This document shows, one piece after another, positions 1 to 12,694 of a stretch of 64,000 bases of DNA; position 1 is the first letter of the stretch; each line of letters opens with the position of its first letter. The DNA is from Cristatella mucedo (Eukaryota > Bryozoa > Phylactolaemata > Cristatellidae). Below the pieces are notes generated by a model. It ran no database searches. It saw nothing but the letters and a program-made list of their open reading frames with translations, and was not told where the DNA came from. Position numbers and translations under genes: made by a program. The stretch is from assembly GCA_009760855.2 (NCBI GenBank), contig WPIO01000128.1:1006001-1070000 (forward strand), given 5' to 3'.

Positions 1-1150
1 TGAAGAATCAATCTATAAAAATCAGTGGCTAGCCGACCATAAATTTGCAGCACGAAGCTCTAATTGTCTTTGCATGTATCATTTTACTGTGTTCAAAGTC
101 AAACCAAGGAGTTTTCAAGCTTTATTGGCCGTTTATAGCCAACATACACTGCAATCAACAGCAATGGTTGGGGCCGAAACTGCAATCCGTGGAAAAACGG
201 CAAGATTGGTTTGCTAAACTGTATCCTTTATTTCACGTAACATGCAACCGTGCGTGTGCATAGCTTGCATCCACTATGCACGTGTAAGTGACGTCAATCC
301 ACAATCGACGGCGACGGCCTGAAAAATACGCCTAATCCAAACCGGTGCGTATCAAATGGACCAACAGTAACATAGAGAAGCTCCAAATTCTTTTTATAAT
401 GCAGCACACTGAATTGAAAGTGCAACAACACCTCTTAAACAACCAAGAACGAACAATCGAGGGAAATGCACCAAACTCAACGGCAATGGCCCGTCTTTTA
501 ACACAGTCAGTTTCAAATTGGCTGGAAATCGGCTGTTTGAATAACACGTAACATTCACTCTGCGTGCATATTCGGTCATTTTACGTTTTTAATTTTGAGA
601 AATGCACGGGAATCGACTGCAATTGCCCGATACAATACGGCAATCTGTGATTGCATGTCACAATTACAAACTATTCTGTTAGGAGAAGATCAAAATTTTC
701 TGTCGTATGACAATGCCCTAAATTAAAAGTAAAACCGCATCCTTTAAGCCAATCGCCAACGTATATACGGGGAAAATGCAAGGCAAGGACGGCAAAGGAC
801 TGGGAAAATAAGGAAATCTATAACAGTTCATTAAAAATAGACTGGACTCTGCTGGGTGACGCTCCCATTTAGATTTTTCGTTCGTATATACTCTACTTTT
901 GGTGCACCCACGAAGTGTCATTGTTAATGTTAGTTCTCGGTCACTGCATTGCAATCAATGACAATGACACATGCCAATACAGCTATCTTCTGAAATCCGT
1001 CGTAAATCGACTGCCCATAGGCTGAGCAAAGCTAAACTACACGTGAGGTATTATATCGCCATTTTTTAAAGTGCGACGTTATACCTAATGTAATAACAAC
1101 ATTGCAATCAAGGCCGGGCAATTGAAGTCGATTGTCATGAGGTTCTTACG
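1..1150 (-). repeat. Degenerate ~150-170 bp tandem satellite, minus orientation
   Basis: No gene is visible. Recurrent phrases such as GCAATCNACNGCAATGGC occur near 151, 302, 468, 610, 780, 950 and 1105, roughly 150-170 bp apart, and GAAGCTC lies near 54 and 376. They are the reverse complement of the phrases that repeat at 6.1-8.4 kb (GGAGCTTNG...GATTGCCGTGCATT). Short open frames here are chance. The monomers are strongly diverged, so this is an old array. Confidence 0.55.
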
Positions 1151-1164
1151 AGTGTAGGTAAATA

Positions 1165-1480
1165 ACTAGACTCACAAAAGCGCCTAGAAAGAGATTGAGT
1201 TCTCCGAGGGCGCTTTATCAAGTGTATTATTATTATCTAGACGCTAAGCCTGGTGGGGAAGTAGATGTGAGAAATAGGCTGGAGCTATAGAATGAAGAGA
1301 CCTACGAATAGGAATGACACAACCTTTAAGTCGATGCGATGTAAGACTTGAAGCCCTGGCAAGTAGGCGAAAATCAATGTGATGTGGCAACTGGCACGCT
1401 CATAACAGAAAAAAATAGCTACCGAGTTTGGCACCAACTTTAAGCACTAATTTTACAAGCCAGTAGACCGGCAATCACTC
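1165..1480. mobile_element. LINE 3'-tail hairpin (+) abutting inverted LINE fragment (-)
   Basis: Bases 1173-1232 carry, on the plus strand, the GCGCC...GGGCGC hairpin followed by an ATT-rich tail that is typical of CR1/L2-type LINE 3' ends. The same tail is seen near 2155-2221 and 3990-4035 on the minus strand. Bases 1237-1480 resemble 2590-2800, whose coding strand is minus, so two LINE pieces meet here in inverted orientation. No reading frame survives. Confidence 0.5.
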
Positions 1481-2150
1481 TTATATTGTTTTCCGTACTA
1501 AAATACTGAGAATCAGTCTCGGCGTGATAGTCAAAACAACGAAGCGATCGGTGACATTGACGATATCGTGCACGTGCACGTGCATGTGCACACATTTATA
1601 AGGTCAATGCGTGTATGTTGTCTCTTTGCGATTTGAATTCACGCTGTTTTTTTCCACACCGGGTTCTCGCATCCTCTAACCGCAATAGTCTGGCTTGGGA
1701 AGAAGCCGCACTTGATTGGTCACCAAATATGGCAAGGAAACGTGCGATGACGAGTGGGTTTTTGCAATGCTTATTGCATTCTAAATGTCATATACTGTGC
1801 CAATCGATATAAGCAATGGTTTGCTTTGCTTACATAACTTCCGTAATAGCTGATCTTACGCAGAAAGCCATTGAATGGCACTTAACATGATACCTTTGCG
1901 TTAGCTACATTTTGTTCATTGTGTATTGCGCCTACATTATTAAAGCACTCGATTTTAACGTATCATGACAATAATAAACAGAGGTGTAGTATCCTTACGT
2001 TATGAACTGGTTAACGAGATACTTTTATTCACAAAATTACCACGTCCGGTCGTAATTCTCCTTTGCTTGTGCAGCTTCTGAGGGTTCTCGGCTTATCAAT
2101 ATTGCTGTCAATGCATGTCACCTCTAGCCATGGTATACTTGAGATAGAGC
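1481..2150. other. Intergenic, no recognised feature
   Basis: I see no gene. A short run of alternating CACGTG/CATGTG units at about 1569-1592 is the only patterned stretch. Confidence 0.5.
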
Positions 2151-2154
2151 ACGC

Positions 2155-2812
2155 TACTATTAATGATAATAATAACAAAAATGCACTTGATAAAGCGCCC
2201 TCAGAGAACTCAATCATTCTCTAGGGGTTTTCACATTTGCTGCAAAGGGAAATGCAATTGAATGGTCAGTAATATCGTGCTTAATAAACAAAAAGAATAA
2301 GATAGTTAAGGTGAAATGCACAAGGTCAGCGTGCAAGTGTGGCTAGTGGCAGCATGCACAGTGTCAGCACGCATAAGCACACGAAGGACGAATCACAGGG
2401 ACCCACTAAATGCTGTCCTAAATAGGTGCGTTTTAAAGTTCTTTTTAAATGTGGTCAAGTCAGGGGATGTTCTGATGCAAGTCGGGAAGGAGTTCCAGGC
2501 TTTGGAAGCATACGAACTAAATGCACGGTCTCCAAAGGATTCGAGGTTTGTACGAGGTATTGGTAAACTGTTGGATTCCGAAAAGCTGGTGGTAAGATGC
2601 TTACCCTGGTGGGGGAGTAGATCTGCGAGATATGCTGGAGCCAAAGAATGAAGTGACCTAAAAGTGAGCGACAAAACCTTGAAGTCGATCCGTTGCTTGA
2701 CTGGTAGCCAGTGCAGGTCGGCGAGAAGTGGTGTGATGTGGCAACTGCGACGCTCACGACAGACAAGCCTAGCTGCGGAGTGGGCACCATCTGTAATCGC
2801 CTGATTGCACAT
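2155..2812 (-). mobile_element. CR1/L2-type LINE, 5'-truncated 3' end
   Basis: The minus-strand frame 2812-2393 encodes the C-terminal part of a non-LTR retrotransposon ORF2: the region after the reverse transcriptase with the family phrase ITPLLADLHWLPVKQRI, then LAPAYLADLLP, RAFSSYASKAWNSFP and a final FKKNFKTHLF. The stop is followed by a 3' UTR that ends in the GCGCC/GGGCGC hairpin and an ATT-rich tail near 2155-2221. The 5' part of the element, including the RT active site and endonuclease, is absent, as is common for truncated insertions. The family call comes from protein phrases only. Confidence 0.8.
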
Positions 2813-3984
2813 GCCGGTAGGCCAGCAGGCAGTGAGTTACAGAAGTCAAGACGGATGTCACAAATGCATGGACCAACTTAGTTGTGGTATCCTGGTCGTG
2901 GTATCTAAGCAAGCCCGAATTTTAGCAATGTTATGTAGCACGTCAGCAGCAGATCAGTTTACAATTAGATCATACCTTTGGAGCAAGCGTTGTGTCTGGA
3001 AAGAGATAAAGTTATCTGAGGGCTCTAAACGAATGTATTATTCTTATTATTATCAAAGCTTACGCATATGCTTTTTCGCCTGACTGATCAGGTCCCTAAT
3101 AGCTTGGAAAACCTACAAACCGGCAAACTGTAAATTCACAGACCTAGAAGCGTCCTCGACAGCCCTCGGGTGGGTCATGGTATGTAAATATCTATCATTT
3201 AATTCTTAAAACCACTAAAGCTGTGCGAACCTACAGTAATACCAATCAAGAAACGTATCACCGTACCCCTGATGTTCTAGCGCTCATCGGAACTCTAATG
3301 CTTATCCCACCTGGCTGTGGAAGGCCGCTGTTGTGTTTTTACAGATGATCACGATATTTTTCTCACCTGTTGTGTTTTCCCAAATAATCACGAGATTTCC
3401 CTCACCTTTCCATCACCCCACTTGATTCACACCCATGCTCTCGGAAATTGAGTTGAGTATGCACAATAAGACGGCAGAGAAATTAAGGGTAGTAATTATT
3501 TCCCGAACACGCTCGCATTTGCACTTTGTGATATAATAATGTTAGCAATAGGTTTGTAGCACCATCAGAGAACAAAATCTCCTTCTAGGCACTTTACAAA
3601 CAGCATTACGAAATGCAAGATGGTGATTAAAAACCGTCCTTAACAGACGGTTTCATGCTGTTGACACAATTAAATAAAACAATTAGTCTGCGACGACTTT
3701 GCAATCACATTCTTTTGGCAAAATCGAGCCTGGCCAGATTTGTGAGATCGAGTGCATGGCTGTGGCATGCGAATACAAAGCAGCGTGGCCATCGAGTGAG
3801 CTCTCGAGTGAGCTCATCGAGTGAGCTCTAGTAGTCTCTCATTCGTCCTAGCTATTCTCCGTGGGGCTACATTGATTGGCCAGCTGGAGTTGGTCCACGG
3901 TAGTTGTGAGAAGCACACAACTGGCCTATAGCTTGAGCAGTAAGGGATTTAAAGAGCACAACATGTCCAATAGTAAAAATAACC
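2813..3984. other. Intergenic, no gene; one orphan LINE tail
   Basis: Nothing coding is supported. A plus-strand LINE tail remnant with an ATT-rich end lies near 3011-3060. Three tandem copies of a 12-bp GAGTGAGCTCNT unit lie at about 3794-3831. Confidence 0.45.
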
Positions 3985-4623
3985 ATCATGACAAACTTTC
4001 CAAAGCGCCCTCAGAGAACTCAGCCTCTTTCTAGGTGCTTTACGTTTTCTGCAAAGAAAATACCATCGATCGAGTCGTAGAATGCCCGATAAACAACGAG
4101 AATAACATGGTTAAGGGTGGCATGCACAGGGTCAGCATGCAAATGTGGTTAGTGGCAGCATGCACAGTGTCAGCACGCATAGGAACATAAAGAACGAATC
4201 ACAGGGACCCACTAAATGGTGTGATAAATAGGTGCACTTTTAATTTCTTTTTAAATGCGGTCAAGTCAGGGGTGTCGTGACGCGGTTCGGGGGTGAGTTC
4301 CAAACTTTGGGAGCATACAAACTAAAGGCACGGTCTAGAAAGGATTTGAGGTTTGCACAAGGTATAAGTAAGCAGTTAGATTACGAAAAGCTGGTGGTAC
4401 GATGCTTAGCCTTGTAGGGCAGTAGATCTGATAGGTAGGCTGGACCCAAAGAATAAAGAAATCTAAAAGTGAGCGACAAAACCTGAATTCGATTTGTTGC
4501 TTGACTGGTAGCCAGTGCAGGTCGACGAAAAGTGGTGACGTAGATAAGGTGACACTCACAACCAACAAGCCTAGCTGCAAAGTTATGCCCCAGCTGTAAG
4601 CGCCGGTTTTCAAATGATCTCAC
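3985..4623 (-). mobile_element. CR1/L2-type LINE, 5'-truncated and decayed
   Basis: This is a second copy of the family seen at 2155-2812. Minus-strand frames give the phrases ALATSQATNRI, SLTFRFLYSLGPAYLSDLLPY and TAYLYLVQTSNP in two alternating frames, so it carries frameshifts. The GCGCC/GGGCGC tail hairpin lies at about 3990-4035. It is more decayed than the 2.1-2.8 kb copy. Confidence 0.75.
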
Positions 4624-4809
4624 ATTACCAATGCTGTGAAATACTCGACAATAAATGTGCGAAGTGACATCGACATTTTCAGATTACCTTTAGACTTGTA
4701 GGTTGCATTGTGAAATTATGCTATCAGAATTAAAACTTCCCGTAGTCAACAGATGAATGATTTCTGAAAGCTTGTAATGAATTTGAAGGATTTCCTCGAG
4801 GATTAGCAA

Positions 4810-5790
4810 TTGATTGCTTTTCATTGCACTAAAATGAACACATACATTCGGTTGAAATGGAAGAACACTTTAAAAAGAGTGTTCTTTCTCATAGGACACC
4901 CTAAGCGTGTGGCTGGATTAAAAGGCTTTGCTGTTCTAATAGGTGATGCTATTGTGCGACCTTCACCACGTGCTCGTAATCTAGGTGTCGTGTTCGACAG
5001 CTGCCTCAATTTCAAAAGCTTCATTCAGAAGACTGCCTCTACAGCTAGCCATCACATCCTATCCCTATCCAAGATTAGAAGCTGTCTCCCACAGTGGCTT
5101 GTAAAAAATTTAACTAGCTCTTTAGTCATGTCTCGGCTTGATTATTGTAATTCCCTTTTGGCTGGGCTGCCAAAGAAAGCTATTATGCCACTACAGCTGA
5201 CTATGAATATGGCTGCAAGGCTGGTCTTCAAGTCCCAGTGGTTTGAGCACGTGTCACCTTTGCTGAAAGAGCTAGGATAGTTGCCGGTTGAGCAAAGGAT
5301 ACAAAGCAAAGTTCTTACGCTGACCCACAAGGCCCGCCACGGCTTGGCTCCTTCGTACCTAGCTGAACTGCTGCATCAATTTCAGCCTGTTCGCGCCCTC
5401 AGGTCCTGTGTGGACAGTAAATTAGCTGTCCCATTCCTCCGATTAAAGACAGTTGGCGACAGAAGCTTTAGCTCTGCAGGTCCCAGACTGTGGAACTCGC
5501 TTCCACAATTCTTACGCAACGACAACCACTCTCCAACTGCCGACTATGGCACATCTTTTTCAGCGGTCCTGAGCTGCTACTTCTATGCTACTCACTACCT
5601 CAACTGCTCTCCTGACTCTGCTATGCTTCCCACTTTCTCTTTGTTGCGCGAGACGAAGTCTGGTGGCTACCGAATGCGTACCGAAAGCCGCTTAGGCTGT
5701 GAGTCCGCTATACAAAACTCTCCTGCGTAACACCCACATGGTCCTTATGACTTTGTGGAGTTACTGACGGAGATACATCACATCACATCA
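4810..5790 (+). mobile_element. Non-LTR retrotransposon RT C-terminal fragment, different subfamily
   Basis: The plus-strand frame encodes the post-RT region: ARNLGVVFDSCLNFKSFI, MSRLDYCNSLLAGLPKKA, AARLVFKS, then LPVEQRIQSKVL, LAPSYLAEL and RSFSSAGPRLWNSLP. A single in-frame TAG at 5278-5280 interrupts the frame where relatives have Trp. The 3' end shows CACAT-rich repeats near 5772-5790 rather than the GCGCC hairpin tail, so it belongs to a different subfamily from the two minus-strand copies. Confidence 0.8.
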
Positions 5791-5939
5791 CTTTCATACC
5801 AGATTTATAACTTTAGCTTTGCACAGCCAATTTGTGGTTGAATTTTGAAGGATATCAGAAGATTGCTGCATTGACAAGGACAATATTCCTTGATTAAAAT
5901 GCACTGACCGAGAGCTAGCACAACAATGGAGCACCCAAA

Positions 5940-6095
5940 ATAGCTGGTTTGGTCTAGCGGTTAAAGTGCTCGCCCCGACCAAGGTCTGACTGAGGTCGTG
6001 AGCTCAAGCCCCGAGGCATATGTGAAGCGCCTGAATAGAGATTACGTTCTCTTGGGGCGCTATATAAATGAATTACATATTTTAATATAGCACAA
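5940..6095 (+). mobile_element. tRNA-derived SINE with LINE-like 3' tail
   Basis: The 5' part resembles a tRNA with an internal RNA polymerase III promoter: TGGTCTAGCGGT matches box A and TGAGCTCAAGCC matches box B about 40 bases later. It cannot fold as a proper functional tRNA, and it runs into a tail with the same GCGCC...GGGCGCTATATAAAT hairpin as the neighbouring LINEs. A shared tail is the standard sign that a SINE is copied by that LINE's machinery. Confidence 0.7.
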
Positions 6096-6099
6096 AGAG

Positions 6100-8400
6100 A
6101 AATCTAAATGGGAGCCTCGCCCAGCAGCGTTCCATCTATTTGTGACCGAGTTATCGATATCAATGTCTTCCAAGGTCAATACTGTCAATTGACGTGCATC
6201 GCCCTCGATTGTATGTTCGCGATTGGTTGAAAGAATGCGGCTGCACTGTTAATAAAATGACCTTTACTAAGTAAGAATAGTAAGATTTACTCCCAACAGC
6301 TTTGTGTCTAATTGTAACGGAGCTTCACAGATTTCCAAATTTTCCGTGCCATTTTACCTTCGATTTTATCCATTGACTGAAAGTAAACGCGCTTGATGAG
6401 TTTAAAGTATGTGCGTAAATAGTGAACGTTATTTGGCATGATAATTGGAGCTTCGAACAGCCAATTTCTAGTCATTCGGAAACATATTTTGGTCGATGCC
6501 GGGCCATTACCTTCGATCGCCATTCATTGCCCTCGATCGTGCACTCTCGATTGTTTAAAAGGATGTGGTTTCACCTTTAATACAGTGTACTGCTTTATGC
6601 TAGATAAGTTGGAGCTGCTATCAGCAATTATTGGTTCATTTGTAACGAGCCGGTATGGATTAATTTATTTTCATGGCGCCATTGCCATCGATTGCCGTGC
6701 AGTGACGTCTAATGAACACCCACAATGAGTGAACATTGTGCGAAAGCACAGCTAGATGTTACGTGGAATGAGATTTGCAGTTTCTTATAGCCGATCTTGT
6801 CAATTTTTCTCAGATTGCGATATTGGCCCCAATCATTGCTGTGGATTGCCGTGCATTGATGGCACTCAACGGACAAAACGGCTTGAAAATGTTATGGTTT
6901 AAATTTGGATACAGAAAAATATGCAAGTACACTAGGAGCTTCGCTCAGCCGATTTCTCGACGATTGGACGCCGCTTGGAGTTATGGCCAGGGCCATTGCT
7001 GCCGATTGCGATTCATTACTTCCAATTGCACGAGCGTTATTGGTTAAAAGTATATTGTTACACTTTAAAAAAAGTGCGATGGGATAAGCAAGAAAAATGT
7101 GAGCTTGGGCCAGTCACGATCTGGTGATTGGCGATGGATCCTAATAGATTGCCGTATTTCCCCGGGTCATCGTAGGCTGTCGATTGCTATGCATTTCTCA
7201 AGGTTGAACAAAAATAGCTGGTTAAAAGCATGCATTCGCGAAGTGAGATGCAATGTGGAATAATGATTGGAGCTTGGTACAGTCGATTTCTCATCAATTG
7301 GCCTCAGATTGTGGTATTGGCCTCTGCCATTACTGTCGATTGCCGTGCATAGTTGACATTAAACCGATAAATAAAGCTTCGCAACTCCACGGTTTCATGT
7401 GAACACAGTGATTCAATACATGCACTGACAATTGGAGCTTCGGGCAGAAAATCTGTGGTCGGCTTGCCACGGGTTGTTACTGGTTGCTGCTTCAAACCGA
7501 GCTATTTTAGTCGGTTTCCATGGATTGCCCAAGATTTTACGAGGGCAATTGGTAAAAAATTACGTGGTTGCACTTTACACAGCATTCTAGATGCATTCAA
7601 AGTTGGAGCTTTAAGAAGCCGACTTCGGGCATTTTGTAGTTCAATGCTATGGATTTCATTACTGGTGCGGGCCATTGCTGTCAATTTCCGTGCACTGGCG
7701 GCTAACGAGCCAAGCAGCTTGAAAATGCCACAGTATCATTTTGTATGCAGAGGAATGTTACACATTATCATAACTGGGGCTTCTTGCTGCAAATTTCTCG
7801 TTGATTTCCGCGAGTTGAAGTATTGACCAAGGCCGTTGCTGTCGATTGCAATTAATTGCTCGTGATTGTACGTTCGCGATTGTTCGAAAGAATGTAATAG
7901 CATTTTAAACACAGTGCGCTCTGATATGTAATTAAAATCTGATCTCCACTCAGTCACTTTCCTGTGAATTGCGACAGATCTTAGTAGATTGCCATCTTTT
8001 CCCGGGCTATTGTCATTGATTGCAATGCTTTTTCCAAGATTAAACGTACAGAGTGGGTTAAAAGTGTGTGCGAACGAGAAATGGAGCTTGATACAGCCGA
8101 CTTCTCTCTTATTTACCACGGATTGTTTTTTTGACGCCTGACACTGTTGTCGATTGCCGCGCATTAGTGAAAATTACCGTGTACAATATCTTTAAAGTTA
8201 TACTATTTAACTTGGAGCACAAAGAAACGTCAAATGCAATGAAAATTGATACTACATGCAGCCAATTTGTGGTCGATTTGCCATGGATTGCTTTGGATAG
8301 CTGGTTCGAGGCGAGGCATTGCCGTAGATTGCCAGCCATTGCTCAAGATTTTAAGAGTGAAAATGGCTAAAGTAATGTCGCTGACTTCAACAGTATGATT
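6100..8400 (+). repeat. Degenerate ~168 bp tandem satellite, plus orientation
   Basis: A recurring core, TTGGAGCTTNGNACAGCCGATTT followed ~70-90 bases later by GATTGCCGTGCATT, appears near 6441, 6610, 6771, 6941, 7101, 7264, 7433, 7604, 7774, 7940 and 8081. Intervals are mostly 160-171 bp. Monomers are heavily diverged and no open frame is conserved between them. The reverse-oriented counterpart lies at 1-1150. Confidence 0.7.
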
Positions 8401-8459
8401 TTTATTATGCTTTCAAAATTTGAGCATTGCGAGATCGATTTCGGGCATTCTTTAAACGA

Positions 8460-10560
8460 TTGGAGCTGACCCATGAAGAAACTTCTATTTGAGCTTGAAC
8501 AGACGCCTTATTAGGCAATTTTAATATTGTATGTGAGGTTTCTAATTCTGCTACTTATTTTAAGATCTCACGCTCTAATATTCAATGTGAAAACTTAGTC
8601 TCAGTCGAATCTTGAGTTATCATATAGACACATACCTCGAGCAGACAGCAGACACTCGTTTGAATCGCGTTCACGCCTCGACAAGTGACTCGTGCCAGCA
8701 CTTGGACATGCCACATACGACTCTTTCGTTCGACTTGCGGATGCGTTAGGAGAACTGAATCAACGCCTCATAAGGCGACTTCACAACTGAATGTGGAATC
8801 GCAGAAACTGTCGAAGAATGTAAAATATTCGTTCATGCCACTCAATGGTAGATCGCAGACTCTCGTTGATGATTAGACTGGCAAGTCGCATCATAATTCT
8901 ACAGCTGACTCAGTAGACGACAGACGGCACTGCTGTTCGATGGTAACTTAAGGCTGACGCCGCCTCATCAAGCGACATCACTACTGAATGCCAGATGTCT
9001 GGCTCTTTTACTTATGGAAGATCATGGACTCAGAAAGTTATTGGAAGGCGTCAGGCTGCGCAAATGAATTCGCGATCTCACTCCCTGCCCTTGAATGAAA
9101 GACCACAACTAAGCCTTGAACGTGAGATCCCATAAACTGCAGCTAAATGCGAGGTTACAGACTCTTCCAGTTAAGGCTAGAACTCAAACTTTGTTAAATC
9201 TCAAGTTTACGGCTCTACTGGCGAGATCTACAGACCGTAGAAACTTCTTCGACTCGTGTTGACGCTGAGACTGGCGACTCAAGTCAGGATTCTACAGGTG
9301 GCTCGAGCAGACGACTGACGCCGCTTTAATTCGAGGTGACGCTTTCTTTGCCAAGTGGCTTTAGCAGACGCCTCGTCTGGCGACGTGACTAATGAATGCG
9401 AGATCTCCGATGAATCTACTTGCTGTGTGATGTAAGACTTTGCCACTAAATTCTAGACGTCAGGCCTCTGACAGCGAGATCTCACCTTGGGCCACTGAAT
9501 GCGAATGCTCGTACTCTGCCTCTTAATTTGAGATCTGATAAGCTGCAACCGAGTGAAAGGCAACCGACTCAGTAACTCAAGGCCTCTAACTCAGTAACTC
9601 AAGATCTCTGAATTGCTGGAGTTTCAAGTTTTCGGCTCTGTAGGTGACTCATGGTGGTCAACGGCTCTTGTTTCGTACACGGCTCGACAGGCGACTCACT
9701 CAGCTGCTTCTTAAGGAGACCACACACGCCTCTTGAATTCGATGTAACGCCTCGCCAGGCGACTCGAGCTAACGCCATATAAAAAAATATGCGTCACTGA
9801 ATGCGAGATATATGACTCTTCCAGTCAAGTGCAGATATTAAATACTGTCGAGTCTCGAGTGCTCGGGTCGTCAGCAAACTCCTGCAGATCGCAGAGAACA
9901 GTTTGACTCGCGTTAACGCCTAGACTGGCAACTTGCCGCAGGCTTCTATAGACGGCTCCAGGAGACCGCCGGTGCCACTTCTATTCAATTTCTTTCGCCA
10001 CGTGATTTTAGCTGAGGCATCATCATTTGACGTAAAAATTAAATACGACATGGGACCCTTCCAATTATTGCTAGATCTTAGGCTCCGCTACTGAATGCAC
10101 GACGTTGAACCGTGCAGCTAAAAGCAAGATCGTACACACTAGATTCGAGACCTGTAACACTGATTCGGAACGTCAGATCTGATATACTGCAACTGAAAGC
10201 GAAATAAAAAAAACTGTGGCAATCAATAAAAGAACTATGAATTTTGAAGTCTGTAGTGTTTGACTGTACAGGCTTCAAATATGAGTCTACAGATAGCTCT
10301 TCAACTCGCATTAATGCAGTGACTGGCGACTCACGTAAGGATCCTACAGGTGACTCGAGCCGACTAAAGATGCCACTTCTTTACGAGGTGACGCTTTTCA
10401 GACGAATTCAAGAGAAAACGCCTCGTCTTGCGACTTCACAATTTAATACGTGTCTGACTCTGGAACTTATTGTTAGATCTTAGACTCTGCCACTTAATAC
10501 AAGATAACTGAATGCGAGACTCCTTGCTCAAGAGCTGCTGTCTCTGCTGCCCCTACGTCT
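8460..10560 (+). repeat. Highly degenerate long-period repeat (~400 bp)
   Basis: No gene is visible. Phrases like GACGCCTCGTCNGGCGACTTCAC, ACTGAATGCGAGATC and GCCACTTCTNTTCGAGGTGACGC recur. The last type lies near 8922, 9313, 9724 and 10365, so successive copies are about 390-410 bp apart with one irregular interval. The call rests on eye-matched phrases and needs a self-dotplot. Confidence 0.4.
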
Positions 10561-10648
10561 GCTCGTCCTCGTCCGCTCTCACCTTATACCTTGGCAACAC
10601 AACGGCACCTCCTCAATAGGAGTAAGAGAGCCTCGTGCTCTCTCACGC

Positions 10649-10650
<2 letters not shown>

Positions 10651-10742
<92 letters not shown>
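10651..10742. repeat. (CT)n microsatellite, ~45 units
   Basis: A nearly perfect dinucleotide CT run. The Ser-Leu and Arg-Glu open frames read through it are artefacts of the repeat. Confidence 0.98.
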
Positions 10743-10745
<3 letters not shown>

Positions 10746-10873
10746 ACCTCCGCCCACCACCCTCCACCCCGACCTCTTCCTTCCCAGCCACTCCTGCGCT
10801 CCACCCCTCAGCACTGCCTGCCGCCAGATGCCGCACCCCCCTGCTTGTGGCCCATCAATTGGCGGCAAGCGAA

Positions 10874-10961
10874 TGAGCGGCATCTGGCAAGCGGGGGAGC
10901 GGCATCTGGCAAGCGGGGATGCGCCATCTGGCAAGCGGGGGAGCGGCATCTGGGAAGCGGC
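10874..10961 (+). repeat. 22-23 bp GC-rich minisatellite, 4 units
   Basis: Four imperfect tandem copies of GAGCGGCATCTGGCAAGCGG. It sits in a GC-rich stretch (10.74-11.28 kb) that is compositionally unlike the AT-richer flanks. Confidence 0.85.
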
Positions 10962-12694
10962 ATCGCGTGCACCCCTTCTCGCAAGCCGAACCTCAGGCCA
11001 AGCCACTAGATGCAGTCAGCCTGGCGTAACCCGCTTCGTCGCCGCCCTCCCCACCGCCGCTCGCCGACTCTCCTTATTGCCGACGCCACCGAAGCTCCTA
11101 GGACGCCCCGCAACCGGCTAGCCACTCCCTGTGGGAGTTCTTATCCTGCCGGTCGCCGACGCTGGAGCCCCGCGTCTCTGCTGACGACTGAACGGAATTC
11201 ACGGCCAAAGTTCTGTACGCTAGTTCCAAATGGCTGGCACTGGCCCGGTCGCTCCCCCGAGATTGGGAGAGGCGCCTCCGTGGCCCTCCTTCGACCAACT
11301 TGCCATTGAATACATACATCTGGTGTATAGAGAGAATGTAAACAGCCTGTGCTGTCAACAGGATCGCTCTTCGTTGCTTTAAATTTGCAACCGTGTCCAA
11401 GGACCCTACACCTTTTTATTTGTAGTGCATGAGGACACATATGTTTCGTTGCGGCAATGCGTATCTTAGATTTATAGGCAGCCCGAACAGGTAATTCCCT
11501 ACCCCACTTTGTCTTCCTGCCCCCAACTGCAGTGTCAGAGACTCGAGTGGTATTTGCCAAGTCAAAGAAGAACATTCCGGCTATTTTGTTTAAAGCTGCA
11601 GCTTTTTCTCCAAGCTCAATTCCATTCGTTGACGTTATTGTTTGCTTTTAGTCCATGAAATATATTTCACGTTCTCGTGGCATGTTTGACATGCTAAGAC
11701 TAATGCCTCCAGCCGGCCCCGGCAGCAAAGGCATAGGTGTTTTGTTGTTACCATGCTTTTGCTATTTGCCCCTTACCACCAAATCCCGTGTTTCTGCTAA
11801 AAACTGTGGAGTGTAATGTATTAGTGTATTCCTTAATGTTGGCACACACTTTGCCGAGCTTCTGTTTGCAGGAAGCTGGAAAGCAATGGCGAAACCGCAG
11901 CTGGTGCAGCAGCTGCCTTTAAATCTTAGCTTCAACGGCTGGCTTCGCTGAAACTGCTCCCTACAAATGTAGCTTGTCGGTCCTAGCAATGTTGACCTCA
12001 CAGACCAAGATGGTTATAGCTTTGACTTCTGGTTGCCTTGAGTTTTGCTCAGAGCTCACTCAGTACGATCTCAGTGGGCCATACCATGTCATTGCATGCA
12101 TACCACCACCGTGGAAAGGCTCGAAGAACATGTGGCGATGCTGCAGCCGTCACTGCTTGGGCATCCGGCTAGCAGCAGGTTACAAACGCCAGTTTTCTGC
12201 CCAAACGACCACAAAATGTCAGCACTTTCAATGGGTCTCCCTTTGGCAGGAGGCAGGAAGGGGGCATGAAAATCGGTGCTTTGTCTTGCCATCAGCTTTA
12301 TAGATACGGCAAGCATTTTCACTTTGAGGCTGTGTATACCATTGCAATCGTTCAACCATATGACGACATGTTTCTGTGAATCTGCTAATTAGGTTATTTT
12401 CTTAGTAGTTTAGCATAATTCCAGTTTTATGTAGAGTGTTTGTACTTACGGTCTCTGTGTGGGTGTGCATACTCTGCATGCACAAACTGACATATAGTCA
12501 ATCAGACACCAACACAGATACACTCGCAGACACAAACACAGACACACATCGACACATAAGAACACACAGACACACTCTCAAACACACATGCACACAGACA
12601 CACACACAGACACACACACAGAAACAGACACCGACACACATAGAGCCAGACAGGCACACAGATATACTTTTACAAACGCACACATGCACCCTCC

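Noticed and set aside
5941-6020. Functional tRNA gene
   Set aside because: Boxes A and B are recognisable, but the acceptor and anticodon stems do not pair well and a LINE-type tail follows, so it is a SINE.
10584-11121. Long Ser-Leu or Arg-Glu frames on both strands
   Set aside because: They read through the (CT)n run and GC-rich flanks; open frames in such sequence are expected by composition.
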